Of a stretch of DNA of 64,000 bases, positions 19,364-26,970 are shown in pieces. Source of the DNA: Corallococcus macrosporus DSM 14697 (GTDB lineage: Bacteria > Myxococcota > Myxococcia > Myxococcales > Myxococcaceae). Every line of letters starts with the position of its first letter. Position 1 is the stretch's first letter. The DNA lies in assembly GCF_002305895.1 (NCBI RefSeq), contig NZ_CP022203.1:784501-848500 (forward strand), read 5' to 3'. Made by a program: the position numbers and the translations under genes. Under the pieces are notes generated by a model, which did not search any database, was not told the origin of the DNA, and was given only the letters and a program-made list of their open reading frames with translations.

Positions 19364-19792
19364 TCAGCGCGCGGCGTGCTCCTGCGCGCCGTCCGCGGAG
19401 GCGCCCAGGAAGTAGCGCGAGCGCGCCTTGGCGAGCTGGGCATGCGCCTCCTCCAAGGAGACGCAGTCCAGGGTGATGTCATTGTCCGCCGCGGCGGCCG
19501 AGGCCACCCGCGCCGTCTGCAGCCGGGCAATGGTGGAGTCCGAGACGTGCGCGCACATCACGCAGCCCATCTGCCGGCCGTACGCCACCACCTCGCCGAA
19601 GATGGCGGCGGACTCCGGCTCCAGCGTCCTCAGCCCCCGCATGTCCGCGAGCACCAGATGGCGTCCTCCCCTGTAGGAGTCCGTCTCGTGGCGGTACTGG
19701 CTCGCGAAGTCCCGCATCTCGTTCGGCCTGACGAACCCACTCAACCGCACGGTGACGGTACGGCGATTCTTGTCATTGATGACTTCGAACAT
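19364..19792 (-). CDS. STAS-like domain protein, 142 aa
   Basis: The ATG at 19792 has an excellent GAGGAGG ribosome site. Residues 1-110 alternate strands and helices (MFEVINDKNRRTVTVRLSGF, HLVLADMRGLRTLEPESAAI) as in STAS/SpoIIAA-like domains, where a loop next to DMRGL is used in partner binding. The usual phosphorylatable Ser/Thr position is not evident. It has no adjacent anti-sigma factor or sulfate transporter. It probably acts as a regulatory binding module; moderate certainty. Confidence 0.7.
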   Translation of the reverse strand: MFEVINDKNRRTVTVRLSGFVRPNEMRDFASQYRHETDSYRGGRHLVLADMRGLRTLEPESAAIFGEVVAYGRQMGCVMCAHVSDSTIARLQTARVASAAAADNDITLDCVSLEEAHAQLAKARSRYFLGASADGAQEHAAR

Positions 19793-19992
19793 GCGTGCGC
19801 CCTCCTCGCGTGGCAAAGATTAACATGAAAACAAACGCGGTTCCATGTCGCCCCGGAGGGCAGGTGCATGGCTGGAAGGGTGCGCAACCGTGTCTGGATT
19901 GTCTGGCGCTGGCGGAAGATTCCCACGCGCTGGCACGCCATGCGGTGGTGACGCAATCCTGCGCCAGGAGGTGAAAACGTCTGGAGGCGGAC

Positions 19993-20559
19993 TCAGGCGC
20001 GCTGACTGCTTTCACCCGTGACGACAGCGGAGCCAATGAGGTGCGCCAGCCGGAGCGCCTCGGGGACGTGGCCGCGGTCCGTCACGCGGCCCAGGGCCTC
20101 CGCCACCCAGGCGGGCTCCGCGCCCTGCGCCTGGAAGGTGAAGCCGCCTTGCTGGTGGATGGGGCCGGCGCGCTTCAGCTTCGCCCAGCGCGCGTCCGCG
20201 CGGGGCAGGCGCCGCAGCGCGCGCTCCACCGCGTCCAGGTCCGGGGGCCGCCGCATCACCGCCACGCAGGGCCGCTTCAGGCGCTCGGCCAGCAGCGGCA
20301 GGTCCACGACGTTGAAGCCGCCAAACGCGATGCCATCCAGCAGCACCAGGTGGAGCTGCGGGAGGAACTTCCCGCCCTCCAGCAGGCGGCACACCGCCTC
20401 GGTGGCGTTCCAGCCGTCCCGGCGCACCCGTCCCCAGACGAGCCCCTCGAAGCGCGTGCCCCCGCACACCACGCCGGCCAGCGGCACGGCGGCGCCCGGA
20501 CGCCGCGCGAAGGGGCCGTCGTCGAAGCCAATGACTCGCGGAAGCCGGGGCAGGCGCAT
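19993..20559 (-). CDS. DUF99 family protein (endonuclease V-like fold), 188 aa
   Basis: The start at 20559 opens MRLPRLPRVIGFDDGPFARR; the motif GFDDGPF is the family's acidic start. Other conserved parts are VVCGGTRFEGLVWG, LVLLDGIAFGGFNVVDL (second acidic site), RPCVAVMRRPPDL and the C-terminal PEALRLAHLIGSAV. DUF99/COG1628 is best known from archaea and shares the RNase H/endonuclease V fold, so nucleic-acid cleavage is plausible but unproven. Confidence 0.85.
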   Translation of the reverse strand: MRLPRLPRVIGFDDGPFARRPGAAVPLAGVVCGGTRFEGLVWGRVRRDGWNATEAVCRLLEGGKFLPQLHLVLLDGIAFGGFNVVDLPLLAERLKRPCVAVMRRPPDLDAVERALRRLPRADARWAKLKRAGPIHQQGGFTFQAQGAEPAWVAEALGRVTDRGHVPEALRLAHLIGSAVVTGESSQRA

Positions 20560-20589
20560 GGGGTGACCAACCTTTCAGGTGAAGCCCGC

Positions 20590-20629
20590 AAAGAGAAAGC
20601 CCGGTCTCGCCATCCGCGAGGCCGGGCTT
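20590..20629 (-). terminator. Rho-independent terminator of the cold-shock gene
   Basis: A 13-bp stem (AAGCCCGGTCTCG at 20597-20609 with CGAGGCCGGGCTT at 20617-20629, one G-T pair) with a 7-base loop lies 24 bp after the stop codon. On the minus strand it is followed by TCTCTTT. It is one of the few classic terminators in this GC-rich window. Confidence 0.85.
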
Positions 20630-20652
20630 CCATGGCTTCGCCGGACCGCCGT

Positions 20653-20856
20653 TCAGGCCGCGCGAACGTTCTGCGCCTGCAGGCCCTTGGGGCCGCGGCC
20701 TACGTCGAACTCCACCTTCTGGCCTTCCTGCAGGGTGCGGAAGCCATCCATGTTGATGGCGCTGTGATGGACGAACACGTCCTCACCGCCGCCGTCCTGC
20801 ACGATGAACCCAAAGCCCTTCGCATCGTTGAACCACTTGACGGTACCGGTTGCCAT
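20653..20856 (-). CDS. Cold-shock protein (CspA family), 67 aa
   Basis: The start ATG at 20856 gives [20 protein letters not shown], the unmistakable CSD start. RNP1 (KGFGFI, 13-18) and RNP2 (DVFVHH, 26-31) are both intact. The protein is a single-stranded RNA/DNA-binding beta barrel that acts as RNA chaperone. The full length of 67 residues fits the family. The gene stands alone with a long upstream region (267 bp to the divergent gene), fitting the leader usually found before csp genes, and has its own terminator. Confidence 0.97.
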   Translation of the reverse strand: MATGTVKWFNDAKGFGFIVQDGGGEDVFVHHSAINMDGFRTLQEGQKVEFDVGRGPKGLQAQNVRAA

Positions 20857-21123
20857 GAATCGCGTTCTTTCGTTCCAAAGCGGCTGGGGTGGCCGCGGAT
20901 ATCGCCCTCTCAGAAACTGAAGGGCCGTGCTGCGAGCCATAGTCTGCCCGGGGCGGGCCACCGAGTGGAAGCCCCCCTGGCTGCCCACCAGGCGAGAAGG
21001 AGCGGGTGGACAGGCTTCCTACCCCCGGTGCCCGGGCAGGCGAGGGGCACATCGCCGTGCGTCAGCGGACGCGTGCCTACCGTAGTGACGACTTCACGAC
21101 GGCAAGACTGGAAGGAGCGCCAC

Positions 21124-21681
21124 ATGGCTGAACCGCAGACCCTGAGCCCGTCCACTCCCAGACTCGTTCCGCCCCCGGGGCCCCCGGAGGGGCGCCTGCG
21201 CAGGGGCGTCCGCCGCGCCATGGACCGGAGCGCCGCCGCGGGCATCCTCTCCCGTCCGCTCCTGGGGCGGCTGCCGCTGCGCAGGTGGGTGCCCCAGGAC
21301 CTGCACTCGCTCATGGACTACAAGGGCGGGACGGCCGCGGTGGTGGCGGGCGTCTTGTCCGGGGACGCGGCGGCGAAGTCCGCGGGCATCGCGCTGGGGT
21401 CCACCATCCTCGGTGTGTCATTGTTGACGGACTACCGCCTCAGCTTGACCAAGCTCATCCCCATTGAAGCGCATGAAATCGCCGACCATGCCTTTGGCGT
21501 GGCGTCCATCCTGGCGCCCTTCGTCCTGGGCTACGCGAAGCGCAGCCCGCTGGCCGCGGCCGTCCACGTGGCGGTGGGCGTGACGACGGTCCTCGCCTCG
21601 CTGGTGACGGACTACCGCTGCCAGACGGGCATGCACCTGGGGGGCGAGCTGGCGACGGACCCGGGGGCGATTGGCGCGTGA
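21124..21681 (+). CDS. Hypothetical membrane protein, 185 aa
   Basis: The ATG at 21124 follows GGAAGGAGCGCCAC. After a Pro/Arg-rich soluble N-terminus (about 60 residues), four hydrophobic segments follow in two similar halves. Each half ends in a LTDYR motif (SLLTDYRLS about residue 103; SLVTDYRCQ about residue 163), which suggests an internal duplication. No family is recognised. It overlaps the next gene by GTGA, so the two are co-expressed. Confidence 0.75.
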   Translation: MAEPQTLSPSTPRLVPPPGPPEGRLRRGVRRAMDRSAAAGILSRPLLGRLPLRRWVPQDLHSLMDYKGGTAAVVAGVLSGDAAAKSAGIALGSTILGVSLLTDYRLSLTKLIPIEAHEIADHAFGVASILAPFVLGYAKRSPLAAAVHVAVGVTTVLASLVTDYRCQTGMHLGGELATDPGAIGA

Positions 21682-21998
21682 GCGCCCCTGTCCCTCCAGC
21701 GCGCGGCAGCACCGTGCGCGGCGCGCTGGAGGCGGCGCTGAGGTCCGCCCCGGAGAGCGGCCTCACGGCGAAGGACCTCTCCGGCCTGGTGGGCATCTCC
21801 GAGAAGGACGTGGCCGGGCACCTGGAGCACCTGGAGAAGTCCCTCAAGGCCCAGGGCGCCCGGCTGGAGGTGCTGCCCGCCACCTGTCTGGCGTGTGGCT
21901 TCACCTTTAAGGAGCGCAGGCGCTTCACCCGCCCGGGCGCGTGTCCGGAGTGCCGGGCCACGCGCATCGACCCGCCTGCCTTTCGCGTCCCCCGCTGA
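21678..21998 (+). CDS. Predicted transcriptional regulator: HTH fused to zinc ribbon, 106 aa
   Basis: The GTG start at 21678 overlaps the stop codon of the upstream membrane-protein gene. Residues about 12-55 form a helix-turn-helix-like domain (GLTAKDLSGLVGISEKDVAG). Residues about 68-95 form a zinc ribbon with CLACGF and CPEC. The layout matches the COG3357 type of small regulators (HTH plus Zn ribbon), known mainly from archaea and some bacteria. Targets are unknown; it could control the nearby START-domain pair, which has an operator-like repeat. Confidence 0.8.
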   Translation: MSAPVPPARGSTVRGALEAALRSAPESGLTAKDLSGLVGISEKDVAGHLEHLEKSLKAQGARLEVLPATCLACGFTFKERRRFTRPGACPECRATRIDPPAFRVPR

Positions 21999-22106
21999 AG
22001 GCCAGACGCGGGGAGGGCGGGGGTGCTCCTCGCGGGGAGCGCCGGCGGAGGGCCCTCCTGGACGGGCCGCGCCGGCTCGGCGCGGGCGCGGCGACGCTTC
22101 ACCATT

Positions 22107-22144
22107 TGGTTGACAATCACCGGGGGGTGGTTGATGTTCAACCA
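22107..22144. promoter_or_regulatory. Tandem palindromic operator upstream of the START-domain genes
   Basis: TGGTTGATGTTCAACCA (22128-22144) is a perfect 17-bp palindrome (7-3-7). A degenerate second copy, TGGTTGACAATCACC, lies at 22107-22121, so the left ends are 21 bp apart (two helical turns). The second copy contains a TTGACA box, so a repressor here would cover the promoter. Nothing else in the 205-bp gap was recognised. Confidence 0.65.
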
Positions 22145-22203
22145 ACTGGATGAATATTGGGTGTGCGGGGGCAGGCCCCGGCGCGCCAGGGAGCGAAGCG
22201 GCA

Positions 22204-22692
22204 ATGACTTCGACACAGGACGCCACGGGCGCACCGGTCGCCAAGGCCACGATGATGATTCGCCGCCCCGCGGCGGACGTCTTCGCGGCGTTCGTGGACC
22301 CGGCCATCACCACGAAGTTCTGGTTCAGCCGGGGGAGTGAGCCCCTGCGGCCCGGCGGCACGGCGCAGTGGTTCTGGGACTGGTACGGCGTGTCGACGAC
22401 GGTACGCGTGCTGGACTTCGAGCCGGGCGCGCGCCTGCGCATGGAGTGGGGCGACGCGGCGCGGAAGACCGTGGTCGAGTGGACCTTCACCGCGCTGTCG
22501 CCGGAGCGCACCTACGTGCGCGTCGTCGAGTCGGGCTTCCAGGGTGACGACAAGGCCGTGGTGGCCAGCGCGTTGGACAGCACGGGCGGCTTCAACCTCA
22601 CCCTGGCGGGTGCCAAGGCGTGGCTCGAGCACGGCGTCCAGCTCGGGCTGGTGCCGGACCATGTCCCCGAGGACGCGCATCACCTGGCCTGA
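22204..22692 (+). CDS. SRPBCC (AHSA1-like START) domain protein, 162 aa
   Basis: The ATG at 22204 (MTSTQDATGAPVAKATMMIR) is chosen because the earlier ATG at 22150 lies near the operator palindrome. The family pattern is clear: IRRPAADVFAAFVDPAITTK at the N-terminus, FWFSRG, GGTAQWFWDWYG, and a C-terminal helix (GGFNLTLAGAKAWLEHGVQL). Such proteins bind small hydrophobic ligands in a helix-grip cavity; the ligand is not predictable. It is followed 11 bp later by a second START-domain gene, forming an operon. Confidence 0.88.
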   Translation: MTSTQDATGAPVAKATMMIRRPAADVFAAFVDPAITTKFWFSRGSEPLRPGGTAQWFWDWYGVSTTVRVLDFEPGARLRMEWGDAARKTVVEWTFTALSPERTYVRVVESGFQGDDKAVVASALDSTGGFNLTLAGAKAWLEHGVQLGLVPDHVPEDAHHLA

Positions 22693-22703
22693 GGAGCCGC
22701 TCC

Positions 22704-23249
22704 ATGAAACGAAACGCACCCGCCCGCCTGCTGTCATCCGACACCGTCCGCATCGAGCGCCTGCTGCCCGGCCCCATCGAGCGCGTCTGGGCCTATCTCA
22801 CCGAGCCGGAGAAGCGCCGGCAGTGGCTCGCCGGTGGCCCCACGGAGACGAGGGTCGGTGGCAAGGTGGAGCTGCTGTTCCGGCACGCCGAGTTGTCAGA
22901 GGACGCGGGTGACGCGCCGCCGCGTCACCAGGACATGGCGCAGGGGCACGTCAACGTGGGCCGCGTGACGGCGTGCGAGCCGCCGCGGCTGTTTGCCTAT
23001 ACCTGGGCGGAGAACCACGGCGACCCGTCCGAGGTCCGCTTCGAGCTGACCGAGCGCGAGGATGGCGTGCTGCTGACCGTCACCCACGTGCGGCTCGATG
23101 GCCGGGACTCGCTGCGCAGCGTGGCGGGCGGCTGGCACACGCACCTGGACCTGCTGGTGGACCGGTTGAATGGGCAGCGCTCGCCGAACTTCTGGGAGGC
23201 CTACGAGCGCGCCCACGCGGAGTACGTCACGCGTCCGGGCTTTGAATGA
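22704..23249 (+). CDS. SRPBCC (AHSA1-like START) domain protein, 181 aa
   Basis: The ATG at 22704 has a GAGGAGC ribosome site. The helix-grip pattern is visible in IERLLPGPIERVWAYLTEPE, KRRQWLAGG, GGKVELLFRH, then TACEPPRLFAYTW and the closing helix WHTHLDLLVDRLNGQ. It belongs to the same superfamily as the upstream gene but is diverged and longer. Such pairs are often controlled by a small HTH repressor, in line with the operator upstream of the pair. Confidence 0.88.
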   Translation: MKRNAPARLLSSDTVRIERLLPGPIERVWAYLTEPEKRRQWLAGGPTETRVGGKVELLFRHAELSEDAGDAPPRHQDMAQGHVNVGRVTACEPPRLFAYTWAENHGDPSEVRFELTEREDGVLLTVTHVRLDGRDSLRSVAGGWHTHLDLLVDRLNGQRSPNFWEAYERAHAEYVTRPGFE

Positions 23250-23262
23250 CGCGGCTCCAGGC

Positions 23263-23281
23263 GCGGCCCCCGCGGGGCCGC
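23263..23281. terminator. Stem-loop between convergent genes
   Basis: GCGGCCCC and GGGGCCGC form a perfect 8-bp stem with a 3-base loop between the START-domain operon (stop at 23249) and the opposing lipoprotein gene (stop at 23298). Confidence 0.55.
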
Positions 23282-23297
23282 ACCCGGCGTTCCAGGC

Positions 23298-23663
23298 CTA
23301 CAGCGGGTCCTGGGGGACGAGGCGGCAGTCGGGGTCCAGGCGGGTGCACGTCGTGTTGCAGCAGCCATCCGCGAAGCAGCTGCAGACGGGCTCCAGGATG
23401 GGGAAGCAACGCTGGGTGACGCCATTGCAGGTCACGGAGCCATTGTTGGCGCCGCTGGCCGAACAGGCGAAGCCCGTGCCGCTGCACTCCTTGATGGCTC
23501 CGTTCGAGCACTCGATGCGCACGTAGCAGTCACCGGTCAGCGCGGCCTCCTGCGAGGCGATGTGCTCCTCGGCGACAGGCTGGGCCTGCTCCTCGGAGGG
23601 CACGGGACCGCAGGACGTCAGCATCACCAGTGCCATGACGACGATTCCAGCCATCGACTTCAT
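23298..23663 (-). CDS. Cysteine-rich small lipoprotein, 121 aa
   Basis: The start ATG at 23663 gives a signal with lipobox LTSC (Cys18). The mature part (about 100 residues) has about fourteen further Cys, with clusters CYVRIEC, VCSCFADGCCNTTC and a final DPDC, so it should be disulfide-rich in the periplasm or at the surface. The frame is open upstream but the sequence there does not look coding. No family is recognised; it resembles the Cys-rich surface lipoproteins scattered through myxobacterial genomes. Confidence 0.8.
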   Translation of the reverse strand: MKSMAGIVVMALVMLTSCGPVPSEEQAQPVAEEHIASQEAALTGDCYVRIECSNGAIKECSGTGFACSASGANNGSVTCNGVTQRCFPILEPVCSCFADGCCNTTCTRLDPDCRLVPQDPL

Positions 23664-23824
23664 GAGAACCTCTCTTCGCTTGGGGGACGTGAACCACGGG
23701 GGCCCACGGCGGCAGGGAATATGAAAGGAATTCCCTGTCGTCAATAGAGGCTCTCAGTGGGGGCTGGGTGTCTTTTCCAACCGCTTGAGAGGGATTTGTA
23801 GCGTTTCATGTCTCACCCGGCGCG

Positions 23825-24796
23825 TCACCAGGCGTAGTCCTCCGGGGCGGGCTTGTGCCCCGGGAAGATGTCATCCAAGCGTGACAATGTCTTCGCATCC
23901 AGGGTGACGTCCACCGCGCGGACGGCGGCGTCGAGCTGCGCGGACGTCCGAGGCCCGATGATGGGCGCGGTGACGGCGGGCTGGTGCAGCAGCCACGCCA
24001 GCGCGACGTCCCCGGGCTCATGCCCGAGCTCCTCCGCGAGCGCTTCGTAGCGCTCGATGCGGTCGCGGTGCTTCTGGAGGGCCTCCTGGGCGCGGCCCTC
24101 CAGGCGGCGCTTGCCCTCGCGCTCCTTGCGGAGCACGCCGCCCAGCAGGCCACCCTGGAGGGGAGACCAGGGGAGGATGCCCACGCCGTGGTGCCGCGCG
24201 GAGGGAATCACCTCCAACTCCACGGTGCGCGCCATCAGGTTGTAGAGCGACTGCTCGCTGACCAGGCCCATGAAGTTGCGCCGGGCCGCCGCGGCCTGCG
24301 CCTGGGCGATGTGCCAGCCCGCGAAGTTGCTGCTGCCCGCGTAGAGCACCTTGCCCTGGGCCACGGCCACCTCCAGGGCCTGCCATATCTCCTCCCAGGG
24401 CGTGGCGCGGTCGATGTGGTGGAACTGATACAGGTCGACATAGTCGGTGCGCAGCCGCTTGAGGCTGGCGTCCAGCGCGCGGCGGATGTTGAGCGCGGAC
24501 AGCTTGCCCTCGTTGGGCCAGTCGCCCATGGGGGCGTAGAGCTTGGTCGCGAGCACGGTGCGCTCGCGCCGGTTGCCGCCCTGGGCGAACCAGTTGCCGA
24601 TGACCTGCTCGGTGCGGCCCTTGTTCTCTCCGAAGCCGTACACGTTGGCGGTGTCGAAGAAGTTGATGCCGTGGTCGAGCGCGGCATCCATGATGGCGTG
24701 AGACTCCGGCTCCTCCGCCGTCCAGCCGAAGTTCATGGTGCCCAGGCACAGCCGGCTGACGGAGAGCCCCGAGCGGCCCAATTGCGTGTACTTCAT
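23825..24796 (-). CDS. Aldo/keto reductase, 323 aa
   Basis: This is an NADPH-dependent oxidoreductase with a TIM barrel. The catalytic tetrad is intact: Asp48 and Tyr53 in FFDTANVYG, Lys85 in VLATKL, and the His near residue 126 in LYQFHH. The start is ATG at 24796 (MKYTQLGRSGLSVSRLCLGT) with GAGGAG upstream. The C-terminal DIFPGHKPAPEDYAW is typical of the AKR11/12-like bacterial group. The physiological carbonyl substrate is unknown. It is monocistronic. Confidence 0.95.
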   Translation of the reverse strand: MKYTQLGRSGLSVSRLCLGTMNFGWTAEEPESHAIMDAALDHGINFFDTANVYGFGENKGRTEQVIGNWFAQGGNRRERTVLATKLYAPMGDWPNEGKLSALNIRRALDASLKRLRTDYVDLYQFHHIDRATPWEEIWQALEVAVAQGKVLYAGSSNFAGWHIAQAQAAAARRNFMGLVSEQSLYNLMARTVELEVIPSARHHGVGILPWSPLQGGLLGGVLRKEREGKRRLEGRAQEALQKHRDRIERYEALAEELGHEPGDVALAWLLHQPAVTAPIIGPRTSAQLDAAVRAVDVTLDAKTLSRLDDIFPGHKPAPEDYAW

Positions 24797-24977
24797 GGCG
24801 ACTCCTCGATGGGCCGGAGGCGAGCGCCTTCCATCGAGGACGGCCCGGCCGGCCGCCGTCCCCAGGGCGCCGCGCATTCAGGGCACCCGGGACGGAGGCT
24901 GGCCAGGGATTTGCGCTGCGCCGAGCGACGGGTGTCGGGCAGCCAACCGGAAAGGCTCGCTGGAGCGGGGCGTCCCC

Positions 24978-25016
24978 AACGAAAAGTGGGCCACCGCCTC
25001 GAAGGCAGTGGCCCAC
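24978..25016 (-). terminator. Terminator of the metalloprotease gene
   Basis: GTGGGCCAC (24986-24994) pairs with GTGGCCCAC (25008-25016), and inside it GCCT pairs with AGGC. On the minus strand the stem is followed by CTTTTCGTT. It sits 25 bp after the stop codon at 25041. The rest of the 24797-25040 gap shows nothing recognisable. Confidence 0.8.
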
Positions 25017-25040
25017 CGGGACGGCGGATGACCGTGAGGC

Positions 25041-25850
25041 TTACGGGTACAGCGCGCGGGCGCCGCTGCGGTCGTAGCTGGTCAGGACCAGGTCGCCCGT
25101 CTGGGTGCCGCTGCACTGCGGGTAGTGCATGACGGAGCTGGCGTCATACGGCGTCAGCGCGCGCCAGGCGCTGTCCTCGTAGCAGCCGGTGGTGGTGAGG
25201 CGGGTGTGCTCGTGGCGGAAGCCCAGCACGTGGCCCAGCTCGTGGCGAATCACGCCCTCCAGCGTCCAGGGCGAGATGTTCTGGAAGGACGTGGTGGAGA
25301 TGAGGACGTTGGCGTTGCGGCGGGTGCTGTTGGGGAAGAAGGCGCGCGCCAGGTACTGCGACGTCTTGGTCTGGTTCACGTCGAACACGACGTTGTTGTT
25401 GCGGTTGGTGCAGTTCGAGTCCTGGGCGCTGACGTGGACGAACTTCACGTTGGCGGCCGCCTCCCACTCCGCGGCGGCGCTCTTCATCGCGTTGACCACG
25501 CGCGTGTAGTTGTTCCCGAACTTGGTGCTCACGCAGTACGTGAGGTTGAGGGCCTGGCTGGCGCTCCACTTGATGTCGCGACCGCCGCTGTAATACACGG
25601 CCAGCCCGCCCTGCTGGGTGCCAAGGCCGCTGACGGCCTGCGCGTAGAACTCACGCAGCTCCGACTCCGACTCCAGGAAGATGTCCCCGTCGACCACGAA
25701 GCCGCCGGACTCCGGCTCCTGGTACGCGCCGGCGCGGAACTCCTCGAAGGTGAGCTGCTGCGTGTCCTGCGGCTCGGATTCGGGAGCGCCGCAAGCGGAG
25801 CCCAGCAGCGTGAAACCAGCCAGAAGTAGCGCGGAGTGAGACTTGACCAT
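25041..25850 (-). CDS. Secreted/lipid-anchored metzincin metalloprotease (M57/M10-like), 269 aa
   Basis: The ATG at 25850 gives a lipoprotein signal (LLGSAC, Cys20), so the enzyme acts outside the cytoplasm. The zinc motif HELGHVLGFRH lies at 203-213 and the Met-turn SSVMHYP at 238-244, defining a metzincin with catalytic Glu204. Residues 25-80 may be a propeptide. Four Cys (106, 147, 223, 246) may form disulfides. Myxobacteria carry many such proteases for prey lysis; the target here is unknown. The 281-bp gap upstream (25851-26131) contains no gene. Confidence 0.9.
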   Translation of the reverse strand: MVKSHSALLLAGFTLLGSACGAPESEPQDTQQLTFEEFRAGAYQEPESGGFVVDGDIFLESESELREFYAQAVSGLGTQQGGLAVYYSGGRDIKWSASQALNLTYCVSTKFGNNYTRVVNAMKSAAAEWEAAANVKFVHVSAQDSNCTNRNNNVVFDVNQTKTSQYLARAFFPNSTRRNANVLISTTSFQNISPWTLEGVIRHELGHVLGFRHEHTRLTTTGCYEDSAWRALTPYDASSVMHYPQCSGTQTGDLVLTSYDRSGARALYP

Positions 25851-26131
25851 GGCGAACCCTCGTGACGGCGGGGACTGCGTCAGGGGCTGGTGGCTCCAGC
25901 CCAGAGCATCGCCCTGCCGGGCGCCTGCCTGTGCCGGGCCCGGAGAGCGAATTCTCGGAACTGAATTCAATCGTGTGAGAAAGACCCCGGCCGCGTTGAA
26001 GCGGACACGCGCGAATACTCGAATTTTGAACCCAGGTTCCGGTTTTCACCGGGAGTGGTTCCGCACTGCCGGGAGGTATCAAATACCCCAGGCTGGAACG
26101 GCGCGCGGCTGGTCGCCGCGACGTCCACGGC

Positions 26132-26839
26132 TCACGCGGCCAGCCGTCGCAGGACTTCCTCAAGGTGGATGTGCCCCTGGAAGGCGCCGTTGCCTCGGGG
26201 CGCCTCGCCCTTCTCGATGGCGTGGGCGAACTGCACGCCGGCGTCCGCCTCCAGCCGCTCGAAGAGGCCCTGGAGCTTCGGGTAGTCGCGGCGGTCCAGC
26301 ACCTCGTGGTACCGCGTCCACCGGGCGATGCCGATGAAGTAGGCGTCGGCCAAAGTCCGATGCTCACCCAGCAGCCACGGCTTGTCGCCGAGCATCGCTT
26401 CGAGGGCCGCGTGTGCCTTGACCACGTTGCGAGCGCCGTAGGCCCGCAGGGCCTTCTGGTCGGACGCCGGCAGTTCGGTGTGCTCCAGCGCGTACCAGAG
26501 CGGCGAGAAGGCGCCGAAGAAGGTCGTGTTCAGGTACGCGAGCATGTGGTTCAGCCTGTCGAAGTCCGCGGTGCCCTGGGCGAATGACAAGCCCGTGCCC
26601 ACGCCGCGCGCGCCAAGGTGGTTGAGGATGGCCATGCTCTCGCTGATGCGCGCGCCCGTCTGCGTCATCAGCGTGGGCGTCTCGGCGGCGGGGTTGATGC
26701 GACGGTAGTCCTCGGTGGTGACCTCCTCCGGCATGGCGATGCGGCACAGCCGGTAGGGCTGGCCCAGCCATTCCAGCGCGACGATGGAGCCGAACGAGCA
26801 GCCAGAGGGGACGCCGTAGAAGAGGGTGGGCAGTGCCAT
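26132..26839 (-). CDS. Glutathione S-transferase family protein, 235 aa
   Basis: The start ATG at 26839 gives MALPTLFYGVPSGCSFGSIV, a thioredoxin-fold N-terminal domain with Ser/Cys in the active-site loop. The glutathione-binding stretch AAETPTLMTQTGARISESMA (residues about 50-69) is clear. The helical C-terminal domain includes GEHRTLADAYFIGIARW, a hallmark GST motif. It probably conjugates or reduces small electrophiles. It is divergent from a LysR-type regulator gene (frameshifted), which most likely controlled it. Confidence 0.9.
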   Translation of the reverse strand: MALPTLFYGVPSGCSFGSIVALEWLGQPYRLCRIAMPEEVTTEDYRRINPAAETPTLMTQTGARISESMAILNHLGARGVGTGLSFAQGTADFDRLNHMLAYLNTTFFGAFSPLWYALEHTELPASDQKALRAYGARNVVKAHAALEAMLGDKPWLLGEHRTLADAYFIGIARWTRYHEVLDRRDYPKLQGLFERLEADAGVQFAHAIEKGEAPRGNGAFQGHIHLEEVLRRLAA

Positions 26840-26940
26840 GGTGAATCTCCTGTCGGAAGCCGAAAGGCGTGATGCCTTCGACGCGGGACACAATGGCCGT
26901 GGAGACGTGGGCCGTGTAGACAGCAGGGCGTGAACGCAAG

Positions 26941-26956
26941 GTCCACATCCGTGGAC
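26941..26956. promoter_or_regulatory. Perfect inverted repeat in the GST/LysR divergent region
   Basis: GTCCACATCCGTGGAC is a 6-4-6 palindrome 14 bp before the LysR start and about 100 bp from the GST start. LysR regulators bind such dyads in divergent promoters, so it is a candidate autoregulatory site. Confidence 0.5.
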
Positions 26957-26970
26957 GACGAGGCGCGGCC

